DNA of 64,000 bases from Auriscalpium vulgare (Eukaryota > Basidiomycota > Agaricomycetes > Russulales > Auriscalpiaceae). Every line of letters starts with the position of its first letter. The first letter of the stretch is position 1. The stretch covers positions 186,001 through 250,000 of the forward strand of contig JAHBBC010000024.1 of the NCBI GenBank assembly GCA_019915015.1, read 5' to 3'. Positions 9,424 through 21,200 of this stretch are shown piece by piece. Made by a program: the position numbers and the translations under genes. A model generated the notes under the pieces. It was not told where the DNA came from, did not search any database, and saw nothing but the letters and a program-made list of their open reading frames with translations.

Positions 9424-11208
9424 GGTATAGCAGGTTGGTGTGGTAGGTGTGCGTGGTAGGCGCGCGTAGGGGGCGCGACGCGCCATGATCAACAAGTCGC
9501 GTGGCACGTGATACATCAACCACTAGCGACTAGTCTACTAAGTCTAGCTACCCCTCCTACCTGGCATGCTAGACTGCTAGGAGTACATCCTGCTAACGTC
9601 TACAATGCGTTGATGCTGAGTAATTTATGCGTTGTCATACTGGGCCACAGCCATACAAATTGTCTTATTTACCACACATTATATACACAAAATCCTAATT
9701 TAAACGACACCAATGGGTCCGCGCTGACGAGAGGATTCCAACGATATATATATGTAAGGGATAGGGGCGGGGAAGGGTGGGAACGCGCCGTCGTCGTCGG
9801 GGACGGCGAGCTCGACGTCAGGTACGGCGGGCGGGCGTTGCCGGCGGCGGCGGGGGTCCGGACCTCGGGATGGGGGCCCGTGCCGTGATGCCGTGCGGAG
9901 CGGGTGGACAGGCGGGATCTCATCAGCCGAGGTTTCCCGATCGGGAGGGCCCCGGCGAGGACCGCGGCGCGGCACTGGGAACAAGCTAATCGAAGCCACT
10001 TAGCTTAGAGACATACCCCCGTATCTCCTAGCTTATTACCTTCGGTTGTAGGGACTACTAGGTGCCGTGTACAGCGCAGTGCCCCGAACTCCCCATCTTG
10101 GCTCCAACCATGCGCCAGGCAACAGCGCCATGCAGGCGCATCCAAGAATGCAGGCTATTTTGATGTCCTGCCGGAGTGGAAGGAAGTGGCAGAGGCGGGC
10201 AGCGGCTGAAGCGCTGAGCTTGTGCAGTCGAGGAGCGAATGCAAGACCGGGTGCGTTTTCTTACTGTCATTGCCCACTACACGCGCCGATGCCTATCTAG
10301 CCTACTCGGAATCGGACCCCGACTCTCCGACCGCGCTCCTCGCATCCATGGCAGTTTCAAATCTGAGCATACATCCCTACAGCCTTGAAACGCGCGTTGC
10401 ACGGGTAGAAATCGGCGCTGCGCTCACGATGCAGTGCGGCGGATCGGCAAGGCGAGTCTCGCCGCGGCGGGGCGGTATCGCGACCGACAACGCCAAGGAC
10501 TTGGCCTGCCAAGTGTTTGGGCAGTGATGAAGTACGGATGGAGGGCTGGATGGGATGTCTTTGGGAGGTTCGACGCCGACGGGAAGAATGTGCGTGACAT
10601 TCATCGGCTTCGACACACAATGAACTGACTCTGCAAACGACAGGACGCAATGAGGATGATATAAAGGCGATAACAACGTCCATGCGTCACGGCCAGAGGT
10701 CGACGGTCCGTGAGCGGATCGGCCAAAGACGCGGGCGAAGAAGGTTATGTCGACACGTACATCATTAAGGTCGGCTCGGTATTCAGACGCAACATTGTGC
10801 AATTCTCTCTCGCGGAGGAGCGACCGTTCTACGTCGGCGAGGGGATCATCGTGTTTCATTTTGTACGTTCATCTGCACGTAATCTGTCATGCTGGGAGGT
10901 TAGCGTATAAGTAGTGGCGGTCAAGCGACGATACCAAGACGATACGGTCAACTTGTAATGCGCGTGCTCGACCTGGCGGTCAAGACCAACTCAAGACAGC
11001 AGTCAGTCACGAGCCGCACGCACGCTACTTCGTCCCGACCGCGGGCCCGTCGCGCGTGGAAGACCCTCGTCACCGTCATCGGCGCCGAGCTCGAGTGCCG
11101 CGGGCCCCTCGCGTATGGCACGACGCACAGCATCTCTCTTGCGGATCTAGAGAACCCGTACGTGTCACCTCCGTCGACAGATCTGCCTAACTGACTTGTT
11201 GTGCAGGT
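9424..11208. other. No gene recognised; GC-rich block and one uncertain ORF
   Basis: The segment upstream of the KDZ gene holds an AT-rich strip (about 9600-9720) and then a very GC-rich strip (about 9780-9990) with only low-complexity Arg/Pro/Gly reading frames. A 160-codon minus-strand frame at 10377-10859 begins MKHDDPLADVERSLLRE and looks helical at its N-terminus, but I recognise no family and no paralogue in the window. No transposon termini or RNA gene were recognised. Confidence 0.4.
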
Positions 11209-11706
11209 CAGTGTTGGCGCCGGCGGCGGCGAGCGAGCGCATGGTCGCGGAGCGCGCGAAGGAGCTTGGACGGAAAGCGCGCCCGAGTTGCAGGTCGGCA
11301 TGGGCTGTGAGGAGCGCGCCGGCGTCTGAGTCCGAGTCCGATTTGAAGGCACTGGGTGGGTCGTCTATCAGACGGAGTAGCCTGAAAGGATTTCAGCGCA
11401 CGGCATGTATGATAATGGTGAGAAACGCACGCAGCATCGCACACAGCCTCGCCCATCGTCACCGCGCCCTGATCCTCTGCCAGCCTCCGCACTTCTTCCT
11501 TCCCTTCCAACAGCACATTGACATTGGCCTTTAAGCTCGATTGCGCCCGCAAGATACTCTTCGCGAGCACGGGCTTGGCGCCAAAGGAGGGTGTATCGGG
11601 GATCGCTGAGGTGCTGGACGTGTTCTTCGAATAGGTCCCGGTGCCGTGAGAGTAGCTCGAGCTCATCCAAAACAAAGAACTTGAGGAGACGTTGTGAGTC
11701 GAGCAT
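11209..11706 (-). pseudogene. Broken partial copy of the hypothetical gene at 32875-34469
   Basis: The reading from MLDSQRLLKFFVLDELELL through RHRDLFEEHVQHL, then IPDTPSFGAKPVLAKSIL and LIDDPPSAFKSDSDSDAG, is clearly paralogous to the gene at 34469. A 26-nt segment present in that paralogue is missing here after position 11610, which shifts the frame between VQHL and IPDTPSF. Homology fades near 11280 after the DADLQ-equivalent, and the rest of the gene is absent. The 5' flank (about 11740-11830) also matches the flank of the intact copy and a piece at 63370-63480. Confidence 0.75.
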
Positions 11707-11939
11707 GATTGACAGCAAAGAGGCTAGCTCGCCTTACTGTGATCATCGGGGCGAGCCTGAGTAGCACAGGCTGCACAGCGTCGCATGCAGAACGTGGCCA
11801 AACACGTGTCTCTCGCGTACTCGAGCTGATCCAAAGTGAGGACGCTGTAAAGGAGCATACTGGCATATGAACGGGTCGTCTTGCCAGTTCATGGTGGCCG
11901 TCAAGCAGTGAAAGAAAACAAGAGGAAAGCGGGAGGGCG

Positions 11940-12818
11940 CGCAGCTCTCACAAGCGCTCAGCCACCGGCATCTGCCGTCCAACCCCGACTTGCCCGCCTA
12001 AACGACTTGAACAACCTGTGTCCTACCTCCGTGATGCACTCGACTCTCCATTCTATTCTGGGATGCAATCTTTGTCCTGGATACATGGCCATGCTGACGT
12101 CGACCGTCAACCGGTGGCATTAGCTACTCCAGTCACACTCGTCATCTTGGCTCCTGACAACGGCGACTCTTTTTCTCTCGTTATACTTACTTCAAGTGCT
12201 TATACGCCACTTAACGTCTCCTTGACTGGCCCTCCTATAACCGAAGGTGGAAGCACGTCTCAATCGGTTTCCGACAAGCGACATTGCCCGCATCGTGTGT
12301 TATCTGAAACTGATAGCGTTCATTGACAGTTGAACTCTGCGGCTGTGCTCAGTCTTGCTCAGTGAATCTCCAGTATGAGGACGACTCTAATCTCCGTAGC
12401 TTGATTTTATAGCATCAGAAGATAGTCGCTCTGAAGATAAGGACGACCCTGAACTACGACATGTTCTGCAGCGTTGCAACCCCTTTCTGCGGCTCTCCCG
12501 TTTCACAAGATCTCAGGGATGTTACTCTCGAAATTAACGACGACAGATGTGAAGGCCGTCGCTGCGCCGCTGAGCGATTCCTTGTACAAAAGGACTTCTT
12601 TCAAAAGCAGCCTTTATTTAGCATTCGCACACCTTTCGACATTTTCTTTCGAGCTTCACTCCGGCACTGGTTGGTGAGCTCTGTAACCCCTTTAGATCCG
12701 TTCATGAGGGTTGTATGCTGACTGGAAAGTCTTCCAGCCTTTGATATTTCTCTCTCCTCGACGTCGCCATCCCTTCCGCTTGTCCAAATTTGTTTGATTA
12801 TCGTTTTCGCCGGTTACA
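11940..12818 (+). promoter_or_regulatory. Conserved upstream region of secreted-protein gene A
   Basis: Short blocks here recur upstream of the other family members or their remnants. The block CCACCGGCATCTGCCG (near 11962) resembles sites near 34738 and 39708. The block TCCTGGATACATGGCCATG (12076) resembles 39800 and 43200. The block GACAACGGCGACTCTTTTTCTC resembles 39855. Around 12580 CTTGTACAAAAGGACTTCTTT aligns with the TATAAAA box of gene C at 43784, so the gene A version has a degenerate TATA. This looks like a promoter duplicated together with its gene. Confidence 0.5.
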
Positions 12819-13233
12819 ATGCATTGTCCCGTGGCACTCCTGGTCCTCTTTGCCTCCGCTGTGGCCTCTTGCACCGCAGCTGTACTCCCGTGAGTTCTCC
12901 CCGCCCGCGTCTTCAAACAAGAGCTGACGCACGCCCGCGGGCCGCATTAGTCGCATTGCAGCGCATCAGCTGGACAAATCCGCCCGGGATGTCCTCAACC
13001 TTGTCGACTTCCTCCAAGCCCTGAACGCCCCCGTTGACTCCAGAGATTTCAGGCTTAGCGGTTCGGCAGCTGAGGGGGCGGCCGCGACGAGCAGGTGCAC
13101 TGCCCATTCACACATTCCCATTTTGCTGGCTAACCGCGTGTCGTGTGCATCCAGGCGCGCGCTCGGGGAGCGGTTCGACATACCGGACTATCTACGCAAT
13201 CTTATCTTGCCTGACATCAGCCCCTACGATTGA
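12819..13233 (+). CDS. Small secreted protein A, single-copy peptide repeat (97 aa)
   Basis: Three exons (12819-12889, 12951-13094, 13155-13233) with GT-AG introns conserved in position and phase with genes B and C. Exon 1 is almost entirely a signal peptide (MHCPVALLVLFASAVASCTA). Exon 2 encodes LDKSARDVLNLVDFLQALN and a Ser/Ala-rich spacer ending ATSR. Exon 3 encodes RALGERFDIPDYLRNLILP and a short tail. The RR created across the last splice junction and the ER before FDIP resemble processing sites. The family has no name I recognise. It resembles fungal secreted precursors whose repeated peptides are cut by the Kex2 protease, but that function is inference. It converges on the MYND gene at 13737-14874, as does gene B with its own MYND copy. 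Confidence 0.75.
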
Positions 13234-13736
13234 TATTGCTCACGGGCAATCGCACAATGCAGAAGGCTGTAATCATTGTATTTTGCGGTACACGCCGCTT
13301 AGTTTGCGTCGATTACAATTTACTTTTGTCAGTCCTTTGCCCGTCCGTTGATGTGGCTATTCTCCCATCAGGCACTCTTGCTTGTTCTCGAACTCATTCC
13401 AATCGATTCTCACCCGTCGTGTTACAAATATGCTGCGCGCAGCATCGCTCTGTGATTGTCATGTAATCACGGTGCCTCTGTGCGCTCGCGTGAGCGATAC
13501 AAGCGAGCAGGCAGAACATGTCGATTCAGAACCATGCTACACGAACACCAGACCGTGCACGCCTGTGGTCAGCCTCTCCTGCGGAACGGCGGTATACGGA
13601 GGATAATGGGATAGAAAAGCGCGGTCAAGCAGGTTTGCGACGATACCCTGATTCGGATGATGAGCAAATGTAGAAGCCGACAGCGATATGCGCACATACG
13701 AAACGCCAGATCTTATAGCGGCAGCAGGTGGCCATG

Positions 13737-14874
13737 TCATGACAAGCGCTTCACGCCATCGTTTCGGGGACTCCACTCGACATATTTGAAGTGATATGCG
13801 CCGCCGTCGAGCGCGTTCTTGATGCATAACTTCCATGCTTGCTCCGGAACGCTAGGCGCACTGGCCATCACCATCTCCTGCTCGAAATCGATCAACTCGA
13901 CATATAAAGAGCGAACGAAGACGATGCGTACGAGACGGAACAGCGACCGTCGCGTCTCATCAAACAGGTTGAGGGGCTGCAGCGTGAAGCAGGTCAGCTT
14001 GTAGACACATGATCAGCGCATATAATCCTGGACTACAACGACGTCACGAACCGGGTCGATCACCTCACGCAGCGGGCGGTCGTCGCCGGGAAGCAGCTCG
14101 AACGTCATGACCAACACTGCACCCAATTTTCCCGCCGCGCGTTGATGGACATCTGTGCGTTTTATTGACTTCTCAGGTGTGTCGCCGACGCGCTCAGTGA
14201 TGAGAGACATGGGGACGGCCTCGGCGTCGATGAGCGAGTAGAATTTGCGTGGCTCGGTCGACTGGGTACGTCGCACGGTGAGCGCGAGGACGTGCGTGAG
14301 CCGCCGCTCGAAGTGATTGAGCAGGTCGAGGGCCTGCCATACGGCGAAGCCAAACGTGTCGCTGGATGAGTAACTGGGGGTCGGTCGGGATTCACGCAGA
14401 AAGGATGGTATATGTGCGTACCCGTTATGAGACTGTGCCCATGGGGTGAGATCTTCCATCATTGTCACTCTATCGGACGCGTCAGTAAGCACAAAACGAG
14501 CAGATAGATAGGTCTGCGCACCTGTTCCGCCCCCGGGTGCATCCGTCTGCCCAAATATTCTCATGGGTACCGCCATGACGGTGGTCTCGGGCCCCGCCGT
14601 TTGCAGGTGTTCTGTGCTGGGGGCAACGAGCGCTGCGGATGAGCTTGTGAAAGCGCGTCGAGCTCGCAATGGCTGCCCACCAGATGGGTTTGTGGCGCTT
14701 CCAGTCGTTGCGTTGGCTGACAGGACGCGTTCATTGAGACGACGAGGACAGTGAGGCGGGCGACGGGACTGACCATGTTGGTGAGCAATAGAAGATAGCG
14801 CGGCATCGGGAACAACGCGAGAGCTTGGCGTCCGCGCCTTCTGTCTTGTTGCAAGCCTGGCAGGATGGTAACAT
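13737..14874 (-). CDS. MYND-type zinc-finger protein A
   Basis: Starts at 14874 with MLPSCQACNKTEGADAKLS. Zinc ligands C5, C8, C21, C24, C30 are visible in the first exon. A short intron (donor GTCAGT) restores C34 of CQRNDWKRHKP, with H42. The expected eighth ligand is replaced by Trp (HKPIWW). Downstream exons encode RVTMMEDLTPWAQSHNG, DTFGFAVWQALDLLNHFERR, LTHVLALTVRRTQSTEPRKF, FELLPGDDRPLRE and a last exon PLNLFDETRRSLFRLVR...VPEQAWKLCIKNALDGG, ending at 13737. This architecture is a large MYND-containing family of unknown function in agaricomycetes; MYND fingers usually bind proline-rich partner peptides. No SET domain is present. A long overlapping frame at 14013-14933 covers part of the gene out of frame at its 5' end. 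Confidence 0.75.
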
Positions 14875-14999
14875 AATGGATGTAGCGATAGGAGAAAGGG
14901 ACGCGGTCGGCGCTCAATTGCAAGCGCGCTCAACTCTTAAGCGCCTATCTGCGCGCCTTATCCGGAATCTATCAAGAATCTATTGAATTTAACCTGTGT

Positions 15000-15262
15000 C
15001 CCGCCACCATGACCGATACTACTAGAGGTCATAGCTGTACACTTTTGCCATCAGTTTTCTCTAACAAAGGAGTCAGCGACCCTCTTTATTTCTCTTTTTT
15101 CCGCGCCCCACCCACCGACAGCAAATAAAACCTCATTGTGCAAACTGGCATACCAGGCGATACATATGTTCGTGTTCGAGCGCATCAGCTGTACCTATCC
15201 GTCGGGGACGGCATCAACCTCGTCAACCTCCACGAGCGAGCTCGAGATGCCCCGGCGCGTTC
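15000..15262 (+). pseudogene. Remnant of a gene C-like secreted-protein copy
   Basis: Sequence from about 15000 (CTGTACACTTTTGCCATCA, TTTCTCTAACAAAGG, then a CT-rich strip) matches the upstream region of gene C at 43270-43390. At 15180-15232 the DNA resembles the start of gene C exon 2 (GCGCATCAGC, then CATCAACCTCGTCAACCTC). No signal-peptide exon or terminal exon is found, so this is a degraded copy. Confidence 0.55.
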
Positions 15263-15443
15263 GTAGTAGATCGCGGTGAGTCCGGCAATGGACTTGCAAG
15301 TAAATGTCAATATTTGGTAATCTACAATGTCGCGCTGCCCCGTGTACAAACGAAGTGCCAAAAAATCTACTTTATGCGGCAAACGTCAACCTGACCTCCC
15401 GGCAGGATATATAGCTGGGAGCGGTGCTGTGTCCTCGCACGCA

Positions 15444-17261
15444 TCATGCATCACCAGCCTTGTCCTGGGATGTGCCCTCGCCATCCGAGTGTTCCAATGA
15501 GCCCTCGCCATCCGAGTCTTCCGATGTGCCCTCGCTTTCCGAGTCCTCCGGTGTGCCCTCACCATCCAAGTCCTCCGTGCCCTCGCCATCCGAGTCTTCC
15601 GATGCGCCCTCGCCCTCGTCCCTCGATGTGTTGTCTTGCGGATATCGAATCATTAGCCACGGTACGGCCGATTTCATCTTGCGCTTGAATTTGTAATTCA
15701 CCGAACAGTCCTCGAGGTCCAGCTCCGTCAGTGGCCGTCCAGCGCGTGCGCGCTCCGCCAACCACCGCCGCAACCCGCTCGTTGGTGCACTGCAATGACG
15801 GCAGCAGCTCCAGGACAAGCCGATGACATCTAGCGTGACGAGGCAGGGCAGGAAGCCCTCCGGGCGATCACGTAGTGATCCCAGAAAATCAATGGCCGCC
15901 TTGTCTTCCACCGTGAGATGGAGCAGGTTCGGAACACGTCCCAGCACCTCCATCCACTCGGGGTCCTCCGCGCCGTAGTGCTCGTCGTGCTCCAGTAAGC
16001 GTATGTCGAGCCGCCGCAAGTGCCTCGATGCGAGCACATCAAGTGCAGACGGCACGACACGGGCTCTAGTCAATTCAAAGTAGTCAAATGAGTTGCTTGG
16101 TTCGACCACTAACTCCAGGTATGAGTGCGTGTGCTTGGTGTTCTCTGGGCGCCAGGCGAACACACGGACAGCAGAAATAGAGTCGCCTCGACTGAAGTGA
16201 ATGCACGGGAGGGCCCTGGCGTGTCCTTTGATAGGGACAGACTCCGTCACTTGGCAGAAGAGGGCTTTGATGTCCACATCCGGCTCCCGTGTGCGGTAGT
16301 CCATTACAACTTTGCAGCGGAATTCGCGAACGGCGGGGAGAGTGAGGTGCTCAAAGAGCCGCTGCGCTTCTTGAACGCTCCGGGAATCGAGGTGGAGGTG
16401 GCGTAGCTTCGTATGGGTAACCATGCGGTATGCACCCATGTCACTCAGGTCGACTTTGAGCATGAGCCGCTCCAACGCCGGCATCCTCTCCAAAGCGGTG
16501 AGCAACTCCTCGAGGGTGCCAGTTTGTAGCCGGAAGGTACTGAAGGGGCAACCCTCGATTTCTAGCGAAATGAGATGCGTGAACACCGGCGACGTCCATG
16601 GCACTGGCTGAACCCCAGCCAAACGGAGGTGCCGCAGACACGGGGCCTCGACAGATCCATCGAAAAGGCCTGGTGGTAGCGGCATGAAGAAGGTGATGAG
16701 GTCGAGGGTATGACGGAGAGGTGCGGGCACGCAGAGCGCTGTATGCAAGGGATCGTCGACGAAGATGCGCAGGACGCTGGTCCGTGCGATGTGTGTGGTG
16801 AGAAAGGCGACCTCGGCATCAGAGAAATTTGACGTGCTCCTTTCGAGACATACATTTTGAATCGTGAGAGGCATGTCCCGGGCGCGAGAAGAAAAAGCGG
16901 CAGCCCAGTGCTCGCCGAATTCAAAGGGAAAGGCAATGTTGGTCCAAAGCATCGGGGTATGGAGGGCGGTGTCCCGCCAGCGCTGGCATACGTGAGTTAC
17001 TGATAGCCATCCGAGGGAGATTTTGGGATAATCAGTGCGTGTCGGTGGGTCGATGGAGACGAGGATGGTGAAGATGTGGCCCATGGTCTCGGGCGGGAGC
17101 CGCGAGCTGGGGAGGTTGGCATTGTGTTGCTGTCGATCGAGTGGATCTACAAGCATGTTACTGCGTCCGTATGTGCTGGTATTGGGCGAGTGCTGCGTAG
17201 AGGCCGCGCGGGGTCCACGAAGGTCGAAAGAAAGTTGTGGGTGGGAAATATATTCCAACAT
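15444..17261 (-). CDS. F-box/LRR-type protein with acidic repeat tail
   Basis: A single open frame of 605 codons. The methionine at 17156 (MLVDPLDRQQHNANLP) may be the real start, because the first 35 residues look non-conserved. An F-box-like segment follows: LPPETMGHIFTILVSIDPPT, then WLSVTHVCQRWRDTALHTPM, LWTNIAF. The rest contains irregular leucine-rich repeats (LRHLRLAGV, LISLEIEGC, LERLMLKVDL, LRHLHLDSRS, LRRLDIRLLEHD). The last 65 residues are an acidic tail of about six degenerate SEDSDGEGT units. F-box proteins link targets to SCF ubiquitin ligases through Skp1, and agaricomycetes carry very large numbers of this subtype. Substrate unknown. Confidence 0.88.
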   Translation of the reverse strand: MLEYISHPQLSFDLRGPRAASTQHSPNTSTYGRSNMLVDPLDRQQHNANLPSSRLPPETMGHIFTILVSIDPPTRTDYPKISLGWLSVTHVCQRWRDTALHTPMLWTNIAFPFEFGEHWAAAFSSRARDMPLTIQNVCLERSTSNFSDAEVAFLTTHIARTSVLRIFVDDPLHTALCVPAPLRHTLDLITFFMPLPPGLFDGSVEAPCLRHLRLAGVQPVPWTSPVFTHLISLEIEGCPFSTFRLQTGTLEELLTALERMPALERLMLKVDLSDMGAYRMVTHTKLRHLHLDSRSVQEAQRLFEHLTLPAVREFRCKVVMDYRTREPDVDIKALFCQVTESVPIKGHARALPCIHFSRGDSISAVRVFAWRPENTKHTHSYLELVVEPSNSFDYFELTRARVVPSALDVLASRHLRRLDIRLLEHDEHYGAEDPEWMEVLGRVPNLLHLTVEDKAAIDFLGSLRDRPEGFLPCLVTLDVIGLSWSCCRHCSAPTSGLRRWLAERARAGRPLTELDLEDCSVNYKFKRKMKSAVPWLMIRYPQDNTSRDEGEGASEDSDGEGTEDLDGEGTPEDSESEGTSEDSDGEGSLEHSDGEGTSQDKAGDA

Positions 17262-17503
17262 TCATTCCCACGATCCACTGTGCATCTTATGTTGTCAGAT
17301 ATACCGGTACTGTACTAAGTATACTGGGCCGCGTCTGACCATGCCCGCTTGCGCTCCTTCGCCGTCACCCTCTCGCGGGGAAGAACGTCCGAAGCCGGCT
17401 TGAGCGTCGTACTCACCGCGCATGCGGATGCATGGCCCATTGCTCCTTCTATCCATTCCCGGCGAGGCGACACTCTGAGCTTCACCTCCGCAGGGAGTAT
17501 AGT

Positions 17504-18272
17504 TCATCCATCAGACGCACTGGCGAGGGCCGAGCAGCGAAGACCAAGCATTTCCCTCTCCGACGCCACCTTGCGGAGTGCCCTATCAAGCTCTCGAATT
17601 CTGCAACCCGCGATGCGCGTCTCTGCACCGCCCAGCAACGCGGCGAAAATATGGCCGTCCGCGCGCGCTATCGACGTCCAAATGGAATCGAGCTTGCGCA
17701 GGCTGTCTGCCAGATCGCGGAGCGCCTTGCGAGCTGCGCACGTGCAGACGATCAGGCGCGCAACATGGGTAAATCGAGACGACGCACCTGCGCCCTTTAC
17801 ATGGGGTGGAATATCAACGCTGCTGGTGATCGGCCCGGCAGACGTGAGGGTCACTGCGCACGCGCGCAGGGAGCGCACAGCAGCTACTGCGCGCGCCGGA
17901 TTCAGACGAGGCGACACGGTGTCGACGACTGTCCGCGCATAGCTGATGCTGGCTTGGAAGAAGTTCAGGCACCGGTGCTTCTGTCTGCGCGTTGATACAC
18001 GCCGTGGCCACTTTCCGAAGGTGCTTGGCGTTAAGTACGAAGGCCTCGGAGCGCGCGAACGCGCGTGCTGATCCAAGTCGCTGTGCAACTGCGCTGAGCG
18101 CCGCTGGGATGATGACAGAGTGAATCTCAGCAGAGTCGAGCTGGAGCGTTGAGTCAGAGGAGGTGAATGACCGATGAGGAAGGGTCCGTGCCTTGTGCTT
18201 AGTTTCGGTATTTACCCTGGTGGCTGTATAGGGCCCAATCTCCTCGACGATAACGTAGAGCTGAACAGGCAC
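17504..18272 (-). CDS. Hypothetical helical protein
   Basis: Likely start at 18272 (MPVQLYVIVEEIGPYTATRV). The first exon reads through LQLDSAEIHSVIIPAALSAV and LGSARAFARSEAFVLNAKHL to CINAQ. After a frame change consistent with an intron, the gene continues as ISYARTVVDTVSPRLNPARA, PITSSVDIPPHVKG, then an intron-like segment and CAARKALRDLADSLRKLDSI, ending with LGGAETRIAGCRIRELDRAL and a stop at 17504. The composition is Ala/Leu/Arg-rich and helical. I recognise no domain. The exon structure is approximate, and the gene could equally be a degenerate copy. Confidence 0.45.
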
Positions 18273-21200
18273 CTAGTTCATTTAGTCACCACCTCCACCT
18301 GCTAATTCATATGTGGGGCGGGAGGGCGTTGGTGCCGGCTTTCAAAATCGTCGGAGGAGGCAGGACAGCAGGACAGTAGACGAGAGCCGAAGAAAATGGC
18401 GTCCAGAGTAGACTGCGTGTCTTTCGACCTGACCTGTGCAATTCGCAGTCGCAACGGAGGGAGCATGGGTCTGCATGAATAATATAAGGAGTGATGAAAT
18501 ACAACGACTGATGAGAGGATCAGCGTCAGGTACCTACCGCCGATCCAGATATTCGACGAATTTGATGTTAAGAAGCGCACGCGGGTCCGACTCGGAGGAG
18601 GCCTTACTCCCACTCTTTCAAACGAACGTCCGCCTCTGCCGCTTCCTCCTCCAAGATCTTCACCGCATCCACGTGCCGTGGGCGCACCCTGAAGTTGAAC
18701 GGCTCCGGTCCACGTGTCAAGCCGACATTCGTGTACTTGTCTGGATCTGGGAGAATTCCAGACGCCGGCGGCAAAATGTCGAAAGCCCAGAACAGACTTC
18801 ACACAGCAGATTGTCAGAAGGGGCGATGTAGATGGGATGAACAGGTACTTGCCGTGCAACTACAATGAACGAAGACTGGAGGGCGACTTGCATGCCAGGG
18901 CAGATACGTCTTCCGAAGCCAAACGGTAGGTTGAAGTCCACGTAACGGGGATCGACCTTGTCCTGACCAGCCTCGCTCTTTGTGAGGAATCGCTCAGGCG
19001 TGAATTCTTCGGGATCAGAAAAGGCGGTCGAGTCGCGGCACAAGGCGCTGAAGAGCAATGTGTCAGGACATCGCAGATACGAGACTCAGGAATATAGGAT
19101 AAGGGCACGTACTCGATGTTGCCGTAAACAACAGTTCCCTTTCGTATATTGTAGCCCTCGTACACATTGTCGGCAGTGGCGGCATGTGGTACTGCAAGTG
19201 GCACAACAGGCCGAAATCTAATCACAGACTAGATGTCGGTGTCGTAAAGCATTTAGGTGGTGTGGCAGTAACGGACTCACCTAGTGGTCTCTTTGATGAA
19301 TGCCGAAAGATACGGTAGGGACTTCTCGTCGCCGAATGTGGGAAGACGGCCATGGCCGACTACAGCGTCAAGCTCGACTTGAGCTTTCTTGAGAGCCTCG
19401 GGATACAGTAAGGCAAAGACTGCATAATTCCGCGGATGTCACCACCGGAAAGTCATAAAAACCGCAGTACACTCACCAATAGCATATTGCAGAGTAGCCA
19501 GTGTCTGAATTTTCCGTGAGCGCCTCACTATAAAACCTAAGGAAGACATATGTACCGTATCAATCCCAGCGCTGAATGGCGCCGAAAGCGCATACGCCAC
19601 CTCGACCTCGCTCAAGTCGTCACTCCCGGCCTTGGAGTTTGCGATAGCAGACACAGCCATGCTGTCCTTCGCAATTCCTGCCGCGAAACGCGACTTGACG
19701 TTGCGGAAGAAGGTCAGGTACGTGTTTGTGTCCTTCCTACGGATGCTCTCAAGCGGCGGGCGGAACCATTGCAGCGGTTTCTGAGATCAGATGCCGGTGA
19801 GATGTCACAGCAAGCACGAATGATTATGCGCACAGGCAGCCAGAGGAGAATGGGCCACTACATAAATCGCAGTGATCAGCAAATTAGTACCCAGGCTGCG
19901 CGGAGAAAGATATACGGACGGTCTCTACGAGATATCTCCCTGGAGAGCTGTATGTGAATTCAGTCGAATCCTTAGAAGTCTTCGTCATTACTCACTTTGC
20001 TCTGCAATTATCGGTCTCCTCAGTATAAGGGCCGTGAACCGACTGTCCTTCTCACCTCTGATACTCTATATCGCTGGTCACTCTTTCGAGAACAGCTGGT
20101 GAAAGAGGACGGCATACCTTGCAGTGCCATGTAGTTCTGCTTGACCATCTCGTCATCGAGATTTCGCACCCGGCGCCCGTATGAGATACCCAACACCACG
20201 GAGGTGGCAAATCTCACGATACAACTACTGAGCCGGAGAGCGTTTCGTTGAGTTGATTATATGCACCTTTGGAGAAGATTGTTGTGCTCATCCACGTCCA
20301 CGGTGCGAAGCAGATCGCGCAGCAGGACAGTCGACTCGAGCGACTGGTGCTCCCGGTGGGCATGCGCAGCGCGGCCATTCATGCCCGCGTGCTGCATCTG
20401 GTCATAATCTCCCGTTCAGACGAGCTCGGTGATATGCAACACGGGCGTACCTTTCGCCACTTTTTCCACATATCGCCGTACTGCATGCTCAGACCACGCA
20501 TGCTCCCCGACAGAATCTCATGACTGAGACAGCAAAGACCCACGTCAGTCACAGAAGCGTAGTAAGTAGTTCGGCAACGGAGACTGACGCAACGACGAGC
20601 CTCGGACGATTTGAATAGATGTCCCCGCGTTTGACCAGCAGGTCTGTCGTCGCTTTCGCGTGGTTGAGCACTGTATTTATGCTTGAGCAGGCACGTAATT
20701 TTGGGAACGCTTCACACGCACCAATGACCTTCTTGAATCCAAGATTCAATGAGAAGATTGGCCCTAAGTGCGAGGAATGAGTCAGTTGAGAGCGCTCAGA
20801 GGCAACGCGCGCACCGTATTCCTTTCGCCAACGATTGAAAACCGCGACGATCTGTCCTGACGCTAACTCGCGAGAAGCATTGCCGCTCGGACCTGGTGGA
20901 TTGACGTCCTTCCTGCGCCCGAAAATCGAAGAATACAACACTCCAGCGAGCACGAGCGCCACGACAAGTGTTGAGAAGCCGGTCTGCGATATAGCGGAGA
21001 AAAGGATGTATGACATGGCAGCAGAAGAACACCCTCGTTCAGACACCCTCGACAGTCCACTGTTATAGCAATCCGGGCTCGGGGAGCGCCATGCCATCTC
21101 CGATTGATGGCGCACGTCCATGAGAGCTGATTGAAAGAAAGAACGTCAAGCAGGATGCAACGTCGCCGTGTGTGCACATGAAAGTGAGACAGATCCACCG

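Noticed and set aside
14013..14933. 306-codon minus-strand ORF taken as one uninterrupted gene
   Set aside because: Its 5' part is out of frame with the MYND finger. Splice signals conserved in the paralogue show that the real gene uses other frames there.
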